Positions 52,936 to 64,000 of a DNA stretch of 64,000 bases are shown here, piece by piece. The first letter of the stretch is position 1. Every line of letters starts with the position of its first letter. A program made the translations under genes and the position numbers. The stretch comes from Tannerella sp. (GTDB lineage: Bacteria; Bacteroidota; Bacteroidia; Bacteroidales; Tannerellaceae), in NCBI GenBank assembly GCA_031285565.1, contig JAITVY010000063.1, positions 1-64,000 of the forward strand, given 5' to 3'. A model generated the notes under the pieces. It was not told where the DNA came from. It made no database searches and saw only the letters and a program-made list of their open reading frames with translations.

Positions 52936-54660
52936 TTAATTACCATAACCAGGATTCTGTGTAAATTCTTCCGGATTTGAAACATTCGTGAGTTGGTCAC
53001 GTGGTATCGGACGTAATATGTGGTATTCTTTAAATTTCCCGGCTGTCATAGGACTCATGTTTGGATTGTTCATACGTTCCATCAGTTTGTCGGTTCGTTT
53101 CAGGTCATACCAACGGTGCATTTCTCCCATCAGCTCGCGTCCTCTTTCATCAAGGATAAAGTCGATCGTTATGTCTGATGATTTTACTTCCATATCTGCT
53201 TCATGCCCTGGTGAGGCCGAACGGGTACGGACAGTATTCATATATTCGGTTGCTTTCTGCATATTACCGGATAGGAAAGCGGCTTCAGCTGCTAACAGAT
53301 ATGTATCAGCTAAACGGAAGACGAAGACATTCCGTGAGCCGGCTGTCCAGTTCACTTCCGGGCGTTGTGGATCCAGGTGTTTCACCAGATACGCATACAT
53401 CTTATACGAAGTGAAGCGGGTATTCGACGGCCATTTGGCGTTCGGGTTTTGTTCCGATTGAACATCTGTTAACGGATCGATCTCATCACGCATATATTCC
53501 GGTAGGAATATCAGTACAGGCCATGCTTCTTTAATTTGTTCCGGAGTCCAGGGTTCTCTCGGATCTATCATGGCCAGTTCGCCTTTCGTCCATACTTTTT
53601 CTTCCATCTGTTTTGTATGAGGACTAAAGAGGTTTTCTTTAACCGAACTTTCCGTTATGTTCCAGCGGGAGATAAAACAATCTTCGTAACGTTGGTCTGT
53701 CGTTTTGTCAAACAAACTGATTGCATAATCGGTAGAACGTTCGCGGCTCCAGGGTCTGCCATATTCGATTACGCGTAACACTCCGGGATGTTCTTCCGAA
53801 TAGGCAGAAGTGAAATACATGTGGGCGGTATTACCATCTCCGTTCAATTCGGCATTTTGCGAATATGAAACAGAGAAAAGAACTTCTGTATTGTTTTTAT
53901 TATTAATATCCCATAATTCGGCATGCGATTTTACTAAGGAGTATTTTCCAGAGTTAATTACCTGTTCGGCATAATTCAATGCTTTCTGTATATCATCATC
54001 ATTCCGTTTTAAAGTAAGATATATTCTGGACAGATGGTGCAAGGCTGCATATTTAGTGATTCGTCCGAAGTCCGAAGCCGGATACGTTTCGGGCAGGTTA
54101 TTTGCTGCAAATTCCAAATCGGTAATAACCTGTGTCCAAACCTCATCAGCTTTTGTTTTATAAGCAGCAGTTTCAGCCGAAGTACTTGGTGTCAGAGGCA
54201 TAGGAATATCTCCGAATTGTTGTACCATGTGATAATAGTAATGCGCCCTGATAAATAAAGCTTCTGCCAGGAAACGTTCTCTCAGGCTGTTATCTAATCC
54301 TGGAATATCGTTGTTTTCCAGGCTTTCTATGACCGCATTGCATTGATTTATTGATTTATAACAATGGTACCAGAATTTTTTAATTGCATCGGTTGTTGCA
54401 TCAATGGTCCATTCATACCATGGCTTAGTTCCTTGATGGCCAACCCAAATATCCGAAGGACCTTCGCACATATAAATGAGATATTCCTGTATATACATTC
54501 CCCTTAGGGTAGAATACAATCCGTTTACCCCATTGGTAATACCATCTTCTGTGGTATAGAAATTACCTGTGGTCACTTTGTTATAAGCTGTTTCATCCAA
54601 ATAGTCGCAAGCTGATAAACATAACAGAAACAGCAAGCCTACGCATAATTTATTTCGCAT
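52936..54660 (-). CDS. SusD/RagB-family lipoprotein, PUL4
   Basis: Protein of 574 residues from ATG 54660 (lipoprotein signal KLCVGLLFLLCLSAC). Upstream in-frame ATGs at 54675 and 54711 would spoil the signal. SusD marks: TGNFYTTEDGITNGVNGLYSTLRGM, AEALFIRAHYYYHMVQQFGDIPMPL, AALHHLSRIYLTLKRN, FILDERGRELMGEMHRWYDLKRTDKLM and HILRPIPRDQLTNVSNPEEFTQNPGYG. It is longer than the other SusD proteins here, with a large insertion after residue 280 that includes many charged turns. It is 38 nt from the SusC stop. Confidence 0.94.
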   Translation of the reverse strand: MRNKLCVGLLFLLCLSACDYLDETAYNKVTTGNFYTTEDGITNGVNGLYSTLRGMYIQEYLIYMCEGPSDIWVGHQGTKPWYEWTIDATTDAIKKFWYHCYKSINQCNAVIESLENNDIPGLDNSLRERFLAEALFIRAHYYYHMVQQFGDIPMPLTPSTSAETAAYKTKADEVWTQVITDLEFAANNLPETYPASDFGRITKYAALHHLSRIYLTLKRNDDDIQKALNYAEQVINSGKYSLVKSHAELWDINNKNNTEVLFSVSYSQNAELNGDGNTAHMYFTSAYSEEHPGVLRVIEYGRPWSRERSTDYAISLFDKTTDQRYEDCFISRWNITESSVKENLFSPHTKQMEEKVWTKGELAMIDPREPWTPEQIKEAWPVLIFLPEYMRDEIDPLTDVQSEQNPNAKWPSNTRFTSYKMYAYLVKHLDPQRPEVNWTAGSRNVFVFRLADTYLLAAEAAFLSGNMQKATEYMNTVRTRSASPGHEADMEVKSSDITIDFILDERGRELMGEMHRWYDLKRTDKLMERMNNPNMSPMTAGKFKEYHILRPIPRDQLTNVSNPEEFTQNPGYGN

Positions 54661-54697
54661 TTTAATATGTATCATAATTCTATTTGTTATTAGATTA

Positions 54698-57600
54698 TTA
54701 AAAACTTGCATTTATTCCGAATATAAATGAGGTTAAAGGGCGATGGTCGGTATAGCTGTTGCAATTCTCCGGATCCAGCCCTACATAATCGCTCTTTGTC
54801 CATGTATATGGGTTTTCGACCATAAAATACACTCTGAATTTCTCGCTATGGAACTTCCTGGAAATATCTTTAGGTAAGGTGTATCCTAAATTGATGTTTT
54901 TCAGGCGTATAAATGATAGATCCCGGAAAGCATAATCGCTTTCTACCAATAGGTTTTGCGGATTTGTAATTGCCGGTTTCGGACAAGCATTGGATGGATT
55001 ATCCGGTGTCCAGAAATCGACATCCAGATGATTATAACGGGTTGATCCCGCTTCGTCGGTCAACACCCCCAATACTGCACCATAATTCTGGCGTGTATAG
55101 AAATAAACGTTCAAATCAAAGTTTTTATAATACAACCCGGTTGAAAGACCTGCTGTCCATTTCGGTATCTTGTTATAGGTAAACAAGTCATCCTGGTCGT
55201 ATGTGCCGTTATTATTTACATCTTCTACTTTAGGGGCTCCCGGTTCACGGGAATAAACGGCAGCCTGTTCTTCTTCGCCATACTGCCATACTCCCGTATA
55301 TTTGTAAAGATATTCCACATACATGGGTTGACCTATAAACCATTTATTCCCAGGACTATCTTCCTTGCCATTAAATAATTCTACAAATTCGTTCTTATTA
55401 TAACCGAAACTAAAATCAATCGTCCATCGTAGATCCTTTGTTGCAACGGGCACAGTGTTCAACATGACTTCTATACCTGAATTACGGGTCTGGCCTACAT
55501 TTTGCCATGTAAATTCATATCCTGTATTGATCGGCAAATTACGCTTCATCAACAGATCATGGGTATTCCGGATATATCCGTCAACAGACCCACTAATCCG
55601 GTTATTCAGGAAACCAAAATCGAGACCTATATTATATTCTTCCGTACGTTCCCAGCCCAATTGATTATTGGCCAATTCGGTTGGCAGGTAGCCCATAGCT
55701 GATTGTTCGGTCGTCCCGAAATAATAAACATATTTGCCTAAAGCGCCCTGTGTGGCATATTCGTCGATTGCCGTATTGCCGGAATTACCCCATCCTAACC
55801 GTAACTTCAGATTGGACAGCCAGTCGACTTCATTCAGGAATGCTTCGTCATTCATACGCCAGGCCAGTGCCGCTGAGGGGAAAAAGTCCCATTTATTACC
55901 TTCTGCCAGACGGGAAGATCCGTCGTAACGGCCGGTTAATGTCAATAAATAACGGTCTTTGAATGAATAATTAATACGTCCCATAAACGATAATAATGCC
56001 CATTTTTTAACAGAAGAAAGACGGCTAAAAACATCCGGTGCTTCATTTACATTATACCATGAACCGAAATAAGCCATATCCTGACCAGTTAAACCCACCA
56101 GTTCAGTACGCTCCGTTTGCATATCATGCACTAACGAAACATCAAAACGATGATCTTTCAATTGCTTTTTATAATTCAACACATTCGTGAATGTAATCTG
56201 CTGTTCGTTCGTTTTCTTATATTCGGCAGAAGGCGAAGCCAATTGGCGTGCCTGTGATGTAGAACTCCGGTAGATGCCATTTTCAATTGAAGACAAACCG
56301 TAAGTCAAGCTTGTGCGGAATTTTAAGTCTTCTATTATCATCCAGTCTGCATATAAGTTTAAAAGGGTCCGGGTACGTTTTTCCTTATTATCTACATTGT
56401 CTTTATCCGTATCAAACATTGGATTCGAGTGTCGCAGGGTCTGATACCAACCACTGTTGTAGAAACGCATATTGCCATTCTCATCGTAAACTTCCGTCAA
56501 TGGATCTAACACGGTACCATATTTCCATACGCTGTTTTCGTCATTATCATTCGGTTTGTCTTTATTTTTTGCGTCGCCCCTATTACGGGTAGTTAGAGCT
56601 AATAAAGAAGAGTAACCTACAGTAAAATTTCTTGCCAGTTCCATGTCTCCGTTAATACGAGCAGAGAAACGTTCATAACCTATATTGTCGATAATACTCT
56701 GATCTTTGTTGTAGCCTAATACCAACATATTCCGGTTACGTCCGCTTGATTGATTAATGCTTATATTATGATCAGTTTTATATCCGGTTCCGCTGAACAT
56801 CAGATCCTGCCAGTCAGTATACTGCCCGGTTTCAAGCGCTTTTAATTGTATATCGTCAAAGATTTCTTTATCAGTTCTACCCGGATTGGCAGCTCTTTTC
56901 CAGTCGGCATACTTTTCTCCGCTCATCATATCATAGTTCTTGAATGATTTGGAAAAACCGGCATAACCGTCGTAGTTGATGGTCAGTCGTGAGTCTTTCT
57001 GGGCACGTTTCGTCGTAATGATAATAACCCCATTAGCACCCCGTGAACCATAGATTGCAGTGGATGACGCATCTTTCAATACATCTATGGATTCTATTTC
57101 AGCCGGGTTGATTTCATCGATCTTTCCGGGAAATGGAGCGTCATCAACTACAATAAGCGGATCGTTTCCTGCATTGACAGAATTGTACCCGCGAATGGCA
57201 ATGCTCGAAGATGAACCCGGTGCATTACCCATTGTAATATCCGCCCCTGCTATTTTCCCTTGTAATGCCTGCATCGGATCTTTCATTACTGCCTGATTTT
57301 GAATCAGGGAAGAGGATACTTGCGAAACAGAACCTGTTAAATCCCGTTTTCTTACTGTTCCATATCCAACAACAACGACCTCGTCCAGCGCTTGTAAATC
57401 TTCAGATAAAGTAACCCGAATAGTACTCTGGTTAGCAACATTAATTTCTTTCGTAAGATACCCGATATAAGAAACCTGCAATATTGCATTTGCAGAGACT
57501 GAAAGGACAAACTTTCCATCTATATCCGTAATAACTCCGTTTGTTGTTCCTTTTTCCACAACATTGGCTCCGATAATCGGCTCACCGGTATTATCTGTTA

Positions 57601-58006
57601 CCGTTCCTGAAACTTCTTTTGAAGCCTGGTTGGTTATTTGTTTCAAGTATTCGGGATGACTCGTTAATACAATATGGCGGTCTTTGATTGTGTATGCAAT
57701 CCCTGTTTTAGTAGAAATATCTTTCAGGATATCTTCAATGTTACTATTTCGTTTATCCAATGAAATCCGTGTATTCTTATTAATGTCTTTCGCATTATAA
57801 AAAAACAGGAATTCCGATTGAGATTCTATTCCTTTCAAAATACTTTCCAATGATTCATTCTTTGCAGAAACATTGAGTGTGGTATTTTGTGCATAAGTGG
57901 TAGCTGATATTGGTATAAAACAGGCTATCCAGAGTAAAAGTATTAGTCTCATGATATTTATAGTCCTTTTTAGATAATTAGAGGTAACTATATGCTGATT
58001 ATTCAT
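54698..58006 (-). CDS. SusC/RagA TonB-dependent transporter with STN domain, PUL4
   Basis: Protein of 1102 residues. STN domain (LNVSAKNESLESILKGIESQSEFLFFYNAKD ... KDRHIVLTS), carboxypeptidase-like domain (VSGTVTDNTGEPIIGANVVEKGTTNGVITDIDG), plug (EVVVVGYGTVRKRDLTGSVSQV ... DASSTAIYGSRGANGVI) and barrel ending in SFIFGINASF. The start ATG 58006 lies on a + strand TATATTTG. A hairpin at 58025-58059 overlaps the probable ribosome-binding zone. Confidence 0.96.
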   Translation of the reverse strand: MNNQHIVTSNYLKRTINIMRLILLLWIACFIPISATTYAQNTTLNVSAKNESLESILKGIESQSEFLFFYNAKDINKNTRISLDKRNSNIEDILKDISTKTGIAYTIKDRHIVLTSHPEYLKQITNQASKEVSGTVTDNTGEPIIGANVVEKGTTNGVITDIDGKFVLSVSANAILQVSYIGYLTKEINVANQSTIRVTLSEDLQALDEVVVVGYGTVRKRDLTGSVSQVSSSLIQNQAVMKDPMQALQGKIAGADITMGNAPGSSSSIAIRGYNSVNAGNDPLIVVDDAPFPGKIDEINPAEIESIDVLKDASSTAIYGSRGANGVIIITTKRAQKDSRLTINYDGYAGFSKSFKNYDMMSGEKYADWKRAANPGRTDKEIFDDIQLKALETGQYTDWQDLMFSGTGYKTDHNISINQSSGRNRNMLVLGYNKDQSIIDNIGYERFSARINGDMELARNFTVGYSSLLALTTRNRGDAKNKDKPNDNDENSVWKYGTVLDPLTEVYDENGNMRFYNSGWYQTLRHSNPMFDTDKDNVDNKEKRTRTLLNLYADWMIIEDLKFRTSLTYGLSSIENGIYRSSTSQARQLASPSAEYKKTNEQQITFTNVLNYKKQLKDHRFDVSLVHDMQTERTELVGLTGQDMAYFGSWYNVNEAPDVFSRLSSVKKWALLSFMGRINYSFKDRYLLTLTGRYDGSSRLAEGNKWDFFPSAALAWRMNDEAFLNEVDWLSNLKLRLGWGNSGNTAIDEYATQGALGKYVYYFGTTEQSAMGYLPTELANNQLGWERTEEYNIGLDFGFLNNRISGSVDGYIRNTHDLLMKRNLPINTGYEFTWQNVGQTRNSGIEVMLNTVPVATKDLRWTIDFSFGYNKNEFVELFNGKEDSPGNKWFIGQPMYVEYLYKYTGVWQYGEEEQAAVYSREPGAPKVEDVNNNGTYDQDDLFTYNKIPKWTAGLSTGLYYKNFDLNVYFYTRQNYGAVLGVLTDEAGSTRYNHLDVDFWTPDNPSNACPKPAITNPQNLLVESDYAFRDLSFIRLKNINLGYTLPKDISRKFHSEKFRVYFMVENPYTWTKSDYVGLDPENCNSYTDHRPLTSFIFGINASF

Positions 58007-58019
58007 ATATTTGTATGTT

Positions 58020-58113
58020 TTGAAGATTAAACACTATTCCCACGGCAATGGGAGTTTAATTAGTAAACGCTTATTCAGAAGAGAAGATCCGGCAAGATTT
58101 TCTCTTCTTTTTT
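58020..58113 (+). ncRNA. Predicted cis-antisense RNA to the PUL4 susC leader
   Basis: Exact TATATTTG box at 58006-58013 on the plus strand, then hairpins at 58025-58059 and 58076-58109, the second followed by TTTTTT. Expected length about 94 nt. The -33 TTTG is missing, so the promoter is weaker than in PUL1. Confidence 0.5.
58076..58113 (+). terminator. Hairpin and T-tract of the PUL4 antisense RNA
   Basis: AGAAGgAGAA and TTCTCTTCT pair with one bulge around GATCCGGCAAGATT, followed by six T. On the plus strand this is a classical terminator shape. Confidence 0.6.
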
Positions 58114-58150
58114 ATGGTATTAGTTAACTTGTATTCATGGTGTATTTATT

Positions 58151-58182
58151 TAATTGAAAATTGACAGTTGAAAATTGAAAAT
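58151..58182. repeat. ATTGAAAATTGACAG phrase after the PUL4 FecR gene
   Basis: Same ATTGAAA phrase as 6553-6616, located about 25-55 nt beyond the FecR stop on the minus strand. Confidence 0.55.
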
Positions 58183-58206
58183 GCAGGACCTTTTTTCTTT
58201 AGGGAA

Positions 58207-59202
58207 TTAAGGGGTGCTTTTGATTGGGGTTTCATATATTGTTACATGATGATCTTCCACTTTATATTTAATCGGAACAGAAAGATTGATAATCTCCATT
58301 AAATCCTTAGCACTCTGTCCACGATAAAACGTTCCGGTAAAAGTAGTTTGATTTAGTTTTTCGAATTGTACATCAAATGTAATACCATATACATAGCTCA
58401 GGCGATGCAGGATTGATTCAAGTGTTTGTTCGGAAAAATGATAATAACCGGTTGTCCAGGCAGTATAATCTGAAGCGTTTACCTGATCTACCCGGGCAAT
58501 ATGTTGATTCCGGTTGTATACAAGTTGTTGATCCGGCTTCAGAATGACAGGTTGTGATAATTGTTCGGCTATTAAACGTACGGAACCTTCAAGCAAGGTT
58601 GTTATAAAAAGTGAATCGCCCGGATAGGCCATTACATTGAATGCAGTACCCAATGCTTCCACTGTCATTCCATTTATATGCACAATAAATGGTTTTTCTT
58701 TTTGTGGGCTGACTTCAAAGTAGGCTTCTCCTTCCAGATAAACATTCCGTTTTGATTGGCCGTAATCCGGATCATAATGGAAAGTTGTTTTGGAGCCCAG
58801 ACTTACACGTGTTCCATCAGGCAAAACCACTACATCTGCTTCGATGCCATCGCCTCCGATATAACGGGAAGCAACTATTTCGGACTTATCTGCATTGAAA
58901 ATAAAGAATATGGAACTAAAACTAACAGCAATAATTGCAATTGCTGCATAAGAAGCAACCTTTCTCCATAGGCTATGGCTTCGTGTCGTTTGCTGTTTCT
59001 TCTTCAATAGTCGCAGCCAGCTCTTTTCAATGTCGATATGCCGGTTATGGAAAATTGCCTCATCATAAATTGCTTTTACCTCAAAAAAAAGTTTTTTATG
59101 TTCTTCATCTTCATTTACCCATTCATAGAAAGCATCTGTTTCTTCTTTAGGTAAGCTTCCCTGTAAGTGTCTTATAATTAAGTTCGATTCGTTGTCTCTC
59201 AT
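58207..59202 (-). CDS. FecR-type anti-sigma factor, PUL4
   Basis: Protein of 331 residues from ATG 59202. N-terminal cytoplasmic part (HLQGSLPKEETDAFYEWVNEDEEHKKLF), membrane helix about 80-99 (YAAIAIIAVSFSSIFFIF), FecR domain (VVLPDGTRVSLGSKTTFHYDPD ... LEGEAYFEVSPQKEKPFIVHINGMTVEALGTAFNVMAY) and DUF4974 (QTTFTGTFYRGQSAKDLMEIINL). Unlike the other PULs it is separated by nearly 400 nt from its sigma gene, with a terminator between, so it may have a separate promoter. Confidence 0.94.
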   Translation of the reverse strand: MRDNESNLIIRHLQGSLPKEETDAFYEWVNEDEEHKKLFFEVKAIYDEAIFHNRHIDIEKSWLRLLKKKQQTTRSHSLWRKVASYAAIAIIAVSFSSIFFIFNADKSEIVASRYIGGDGIEADVVVLPDGTRVSLGSKTTFHYDPDYGQSKRNVYLEGEAYFEVSPQKEKPFIVHINGMTVEALGTAFNVMAYPGDSLFITTLLEGSVRLIAEQLSQPVILKPDQQLVYNRNQHIARVDQVNASDYTAWTTGYYHFSEQTLESILHRLSYVYGITFDVQFEKLNQTTFTGTFYRGQSAKDLMEIINLSVPIKYKVEDHHVTIYETPIKSTP

Positions 59203-59434
59203 AGTATAAATGACCTCTTTTCTTATACAACGAACCAAAAGGAAAAACTACTCACAGAAAAATTATTTTTTTTATAAATGTCTGTCCGAAAGCAAAACTG
59301 CTGAACAAATCAACACACCAATAATTTAAGGCATCTACAAGGTAAATAGTCATACAAATTCATGATTCTCTCATGATTTTATTTTGAATAAAATCGGATT
59401 ATATTCTATTAAGTTCGGAAGTTGCAGTTTTAAT

Positions 59435-59461
59435 GCCGAATTAGTGCCGAATTAGTGCCGA
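59435..59461. repeat. 11-bp tandem repeat between PUL4 sigma and FecR
   Basis: GCCGAATTAGT occurs twice exactly and is followed by GCCGA. A period of about one helical turn suits cooperative protein binding; target unknown. Confidence 0.7.
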
Positions 59462-59515
59462 GTTTGATCACTAAAAATGCATGATTATTACCCTGTTATG
59501 GACAGATGGAAAAAT

Positions 59516-59538
59516 GCCGGGAAAAGTCTTTTCCTGGC
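59516..59538 (-). terminator. Terminator after the PUL4 sigma gene
   Basis: GCCgGGAAAAG and CTTTTCCtGGC pair around a single T; on the minus strand ATTTTT follows. It separates the sigma gene from FecR. Confidence 0.7.
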
Positions 59539-59599
59539 CGTTCTTTTGCTTTTACAGGCTACATGCCTGAAGTTTTAAGAAGTAAAAGTAGGCTTGCTT

Positions 59600-60139
59600 C
59601 TAAATGATTGTGAATAAATAAAGAAAGAGGCGGGTGCTTTTCTTACGCAGGAAAAGTAATGCACGGTATAGTTGATTTTCCACCGTACGGGTAGATAGAT
59701 TTAGCTGTTCGGCTATTTCGGCAGCTTTTAAGCCTTCCAAGTAAGACATTTTGAAGATATCGCGGCTTCGTTCGGGTAATTCATTGATCTGTTGTAGTAA
59801 AATACGATGTAACTCTTTCCGCATAAACAACTCGTCGGATGCTTCAAAAAAGTCGAGTTCATCCAATTTCAATTGAAGCGCTCGTTTATCAATATATTCT
59901 TGCTCCTGGTTGAGTTTACGTAGTTGATCTATACAGGCATTTTTTACGGCAACATAAAGTACACGCCGCAGTTCATTATCCGGCAAAAGAAAAACCTGCT
60001 TGTCCCATAACTTCAAAAATACATCGTGAACGATATCTTCGACGTAGAAATGGGAGACAAACTTTTCAGCAAAGCGTATCATCTGAGGAGCGTACTCCTC
60101 ATATACATTGCGATAACGATCAATAGTGTTGTTGCTCAT
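59600..60139 (-). CDS. ECF sigma factor, PUL4
   Basis: Protein of 179 residues from ATG 60139 (TTG 60154 adds five residues). Region 2: YAPQMIRFAEKFVSHFYVEDIVHDVFLKLWDK; region 4: INELPERSRDIFKMSYLEGLKAAEIAEQLNLSTRTVENQLYRALLFLRK. An exact TATATTTG box lies 12 nt upstream at 60152-60159. Divergent from lacZ with 253 nt between. Confidence 0.95.
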   Translation of the reverse strand: MSNNTIDRYRNVYEEYAPQMIRFAEKFVSHFYVEDIVHDVFLKLWDKQVFLLPDNELRRVLYVAVKNACIDQLRKLNQEQEYIDKRALQLKLDELDFFEASDELFMRKELHRILLQQINELPERSRDIFKMSYLEGLKAAEIAEQLNLSTRTVENQLYRALLFLRKKSTRLFLYLFTII

Positions 60140-60151
60140 CCTATATTCAGA

Positions 60152-60159
60152 CAAATATA
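60152..60159 (-). promoter_or_regulatory. -7 box of the PUL4 sigma gene
   Basis: TATATTTG fits TAnnTTTG exactly. It would give a very short leader of about 6 nt from a start at ATG 60139. No clear -33 TTTG. Confidence 0.4.
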
Positions 60160-60377
60160 AATAAAAAACTATTGGATTAGGTTATCTGCTTAGTTAATTG
60201 ATTGTTTTATATGATCAGCATTTGTGGCAGACACTTTTCATTTGCTGCGTTACAGGCTATGCTGTTCAATAACACCGCAGGAATATGAGCGGATTTTTTT
60301 TCTTAATAATTCCTCAGGAAAAATAATACAACTATATTCGCATAAACAATATGATGTTGATATATCAAAAGCTGTAA

Positions 60378-63494
<3,117 letters not shown>

Positions 63495-63589
63495 GGAAAT
63501 GTTTAATCGTTGAAACGTAAACTTTGACTATTGAACATCTCTGACTGCTGATTCACATATAATTGTCTAAAATATTTTGATTTCTTGGA

Positions 63590-63627
63590 AAATCCCGAAA
63601 AACAAAAGTAACTGTTTTTCGGGATTT
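63590..63627 (+). terminator. Strong hairpin between lacZ and the PUL5 sigma gene
   Basis: AAATCCCGAAAAAC (63590-63603) and GTTTTTCGGGATTT (63614-63627) pair perfectly over 14 bp around AAAAGTAACT. It ends lacZ and lies 20 nt before the next gene start. Confidence 0.85.
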
Positions 63628-63647
63628 CATTTATTGGGGGGGAAGAG

Positions 63648-64000
63648 ATGTTAACTGAGAAGCGGGATGTACCATATGATTTTGAGGAAATATATGTTTC
63701 ATATTTTTCCAGAATGAAATATTTTGCCCGGGAGTATGTATTGTCCGATGAAGAAGCAGAAAATATTGTCCAGGACGTTTTTGCGGAACTATGGGAAAAA
63801 AAAGTATTGCTCACTTATGATATTAATTTGATCGCTTTCCTTTTTACGTCTATAAAGAACAGGTGTATTGACTATTTACGTCATAAAGTTGTTGTGCAGG
63901 ATGCTGTTAACCAGATGCAGGAAGAATACCGGATAACTTTGCGGATAAAGCTGAGTTCTTTGGAACTGTTTGATGAATCTATGTTTTCTGAGCAGGATAT
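63648..64000 (+). CDS. ECF sigma factor, N-terminal part (runs off the window), probably PUL5
   Basis: Frame open from ATG 63648 to the window end (117 codons, no stop). Region 2 is clear: FEEIYVSYFSRMKYFAREYVLSDEEAENIVQDVFAELWEKK and FLFTSIKNRCIDYLRHK. A purine-rich GGGGGGAAGAG precedes the start, unusually good for this organism. The plus-strand orientation suggests a new PUL reading to the right. The 103-residue frame on the opposite strand is its shadow. Confidence 0.9.
   Translation, partial: MLTEKRDVPYDFEEIYVSYFSRMKYFAREYVLSDEEAENIVQDVFAELWEKKVLLTYDINLIAFLFTSIKNRCIDYLRHKVVVQDAVNQMQEEYRITLRIKLSSLELFDESMFSEQD

Larger units (their letters stand above)
59203..59599. other. 397-nt gap between PUL4 sigma and FecR genes
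   Basis: No gene. It contains a 2.4-unit tandem repeat with 11-bp period (59435-59461, GCCGAATTAGT) and a strong terminator (59516-59538). A TGAATTTG near 59355-59365 on the minus strand may be a promoter for FecR. Gap lengths at the other PULs are 69 to 130 nt. Confidence 0.6.

Noticed and set aside
63503-63814. 103-residue frame on the minus strand near the right edge
   Set aside because: It is the antisense shadow of a clear ECF sigma region 2 reading on the plus strand from 63648.

Overview
The window looks like a chromosomal segment from a gut-type Bacteroidales bacterium, perhaps Parabacteroides or a close relative (genus is inference). The evidence is repeated SusC/SusD pairs, FecR-type anti-sigma factors with matching ECF sigma factors, TAnnTTTG promoter boxes, A-rich start regions without Shine-Dalgarno sequences, and many exported glycosidases.

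Layout. 1-3040: a SnoaL/NTF2-like gene broken by one amber codon, then a minus-strand operon of ECF sigma factor, small membrane protein, small exported protein and outer-membrane barrel. 3300-10600: glutamate decarboxylase (GadB), a small unknown gene, a lactonase-like lipoprotein, a VWA lipoprotein, and a TPR histidine kinase with its LytTR regulator. 10636-17042: a stress or defence-like cluster related to tellurite-resistance (Ter) systems: a TelA-like protein, a P-loop ATPase fused to a PH-like domain, and two paralogous membrane-anchored TerB_C proteins flanking a small lipoprotein. 17162-60139: four consecutive polysaccharide utilisation loci (PULs), all on the minus strand, each in the order ECF sigma, FecR, SusC with an STN signalling domain, SusD, glycosidases. 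PUL1 carries GH2 and GH29; PUL2 carries GH29 and probably a GH141-like beta-helix enzyme with a PDZ domain; PUL3 carries GH2 and GH105; PUL4 carries a GH43-like propeller. A divergent small gene resembling a cystatin sits between PUL2 and PUL3. 60393-64000: a periplasmic LacZ-type GH2 and the start of a fifth ECF sigma gene, probably opening PUL5.

How the genes work together. Each PUL should detect its glycan through the STN domain of its SusC, pass the signal to FecR, release its sigma factor and raise its own SusC/SusD and enzymes. The enzyme set (fucosidases, beta-galactosidase/glucuronidase types, unsaturated uronyl hydrolase, GH43-like) points to fucosylated and galactosylated, perhaps uronic-acid-containing glycans; whether host or plant cannot be decided here.

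The most interesting signal lies in the four FecR-SusC gaps. Each has, on the opposite (plus) strand, a TAnnTTTG box at or within 18 nt of the susC start codon and, 45 to 135 nt further on, a hairpin followed by a T-tract. These look like four cis-antisense RNAs of the kind known as DonS in Bacteroides fragilis. Other notable items are a 56-bp repeat with compensatory changes in its palindrome, low-complexity phrases at gene 3' ends that sometimes supply the stop codon, the Ter-like cluster, and the cystatin-like protein.
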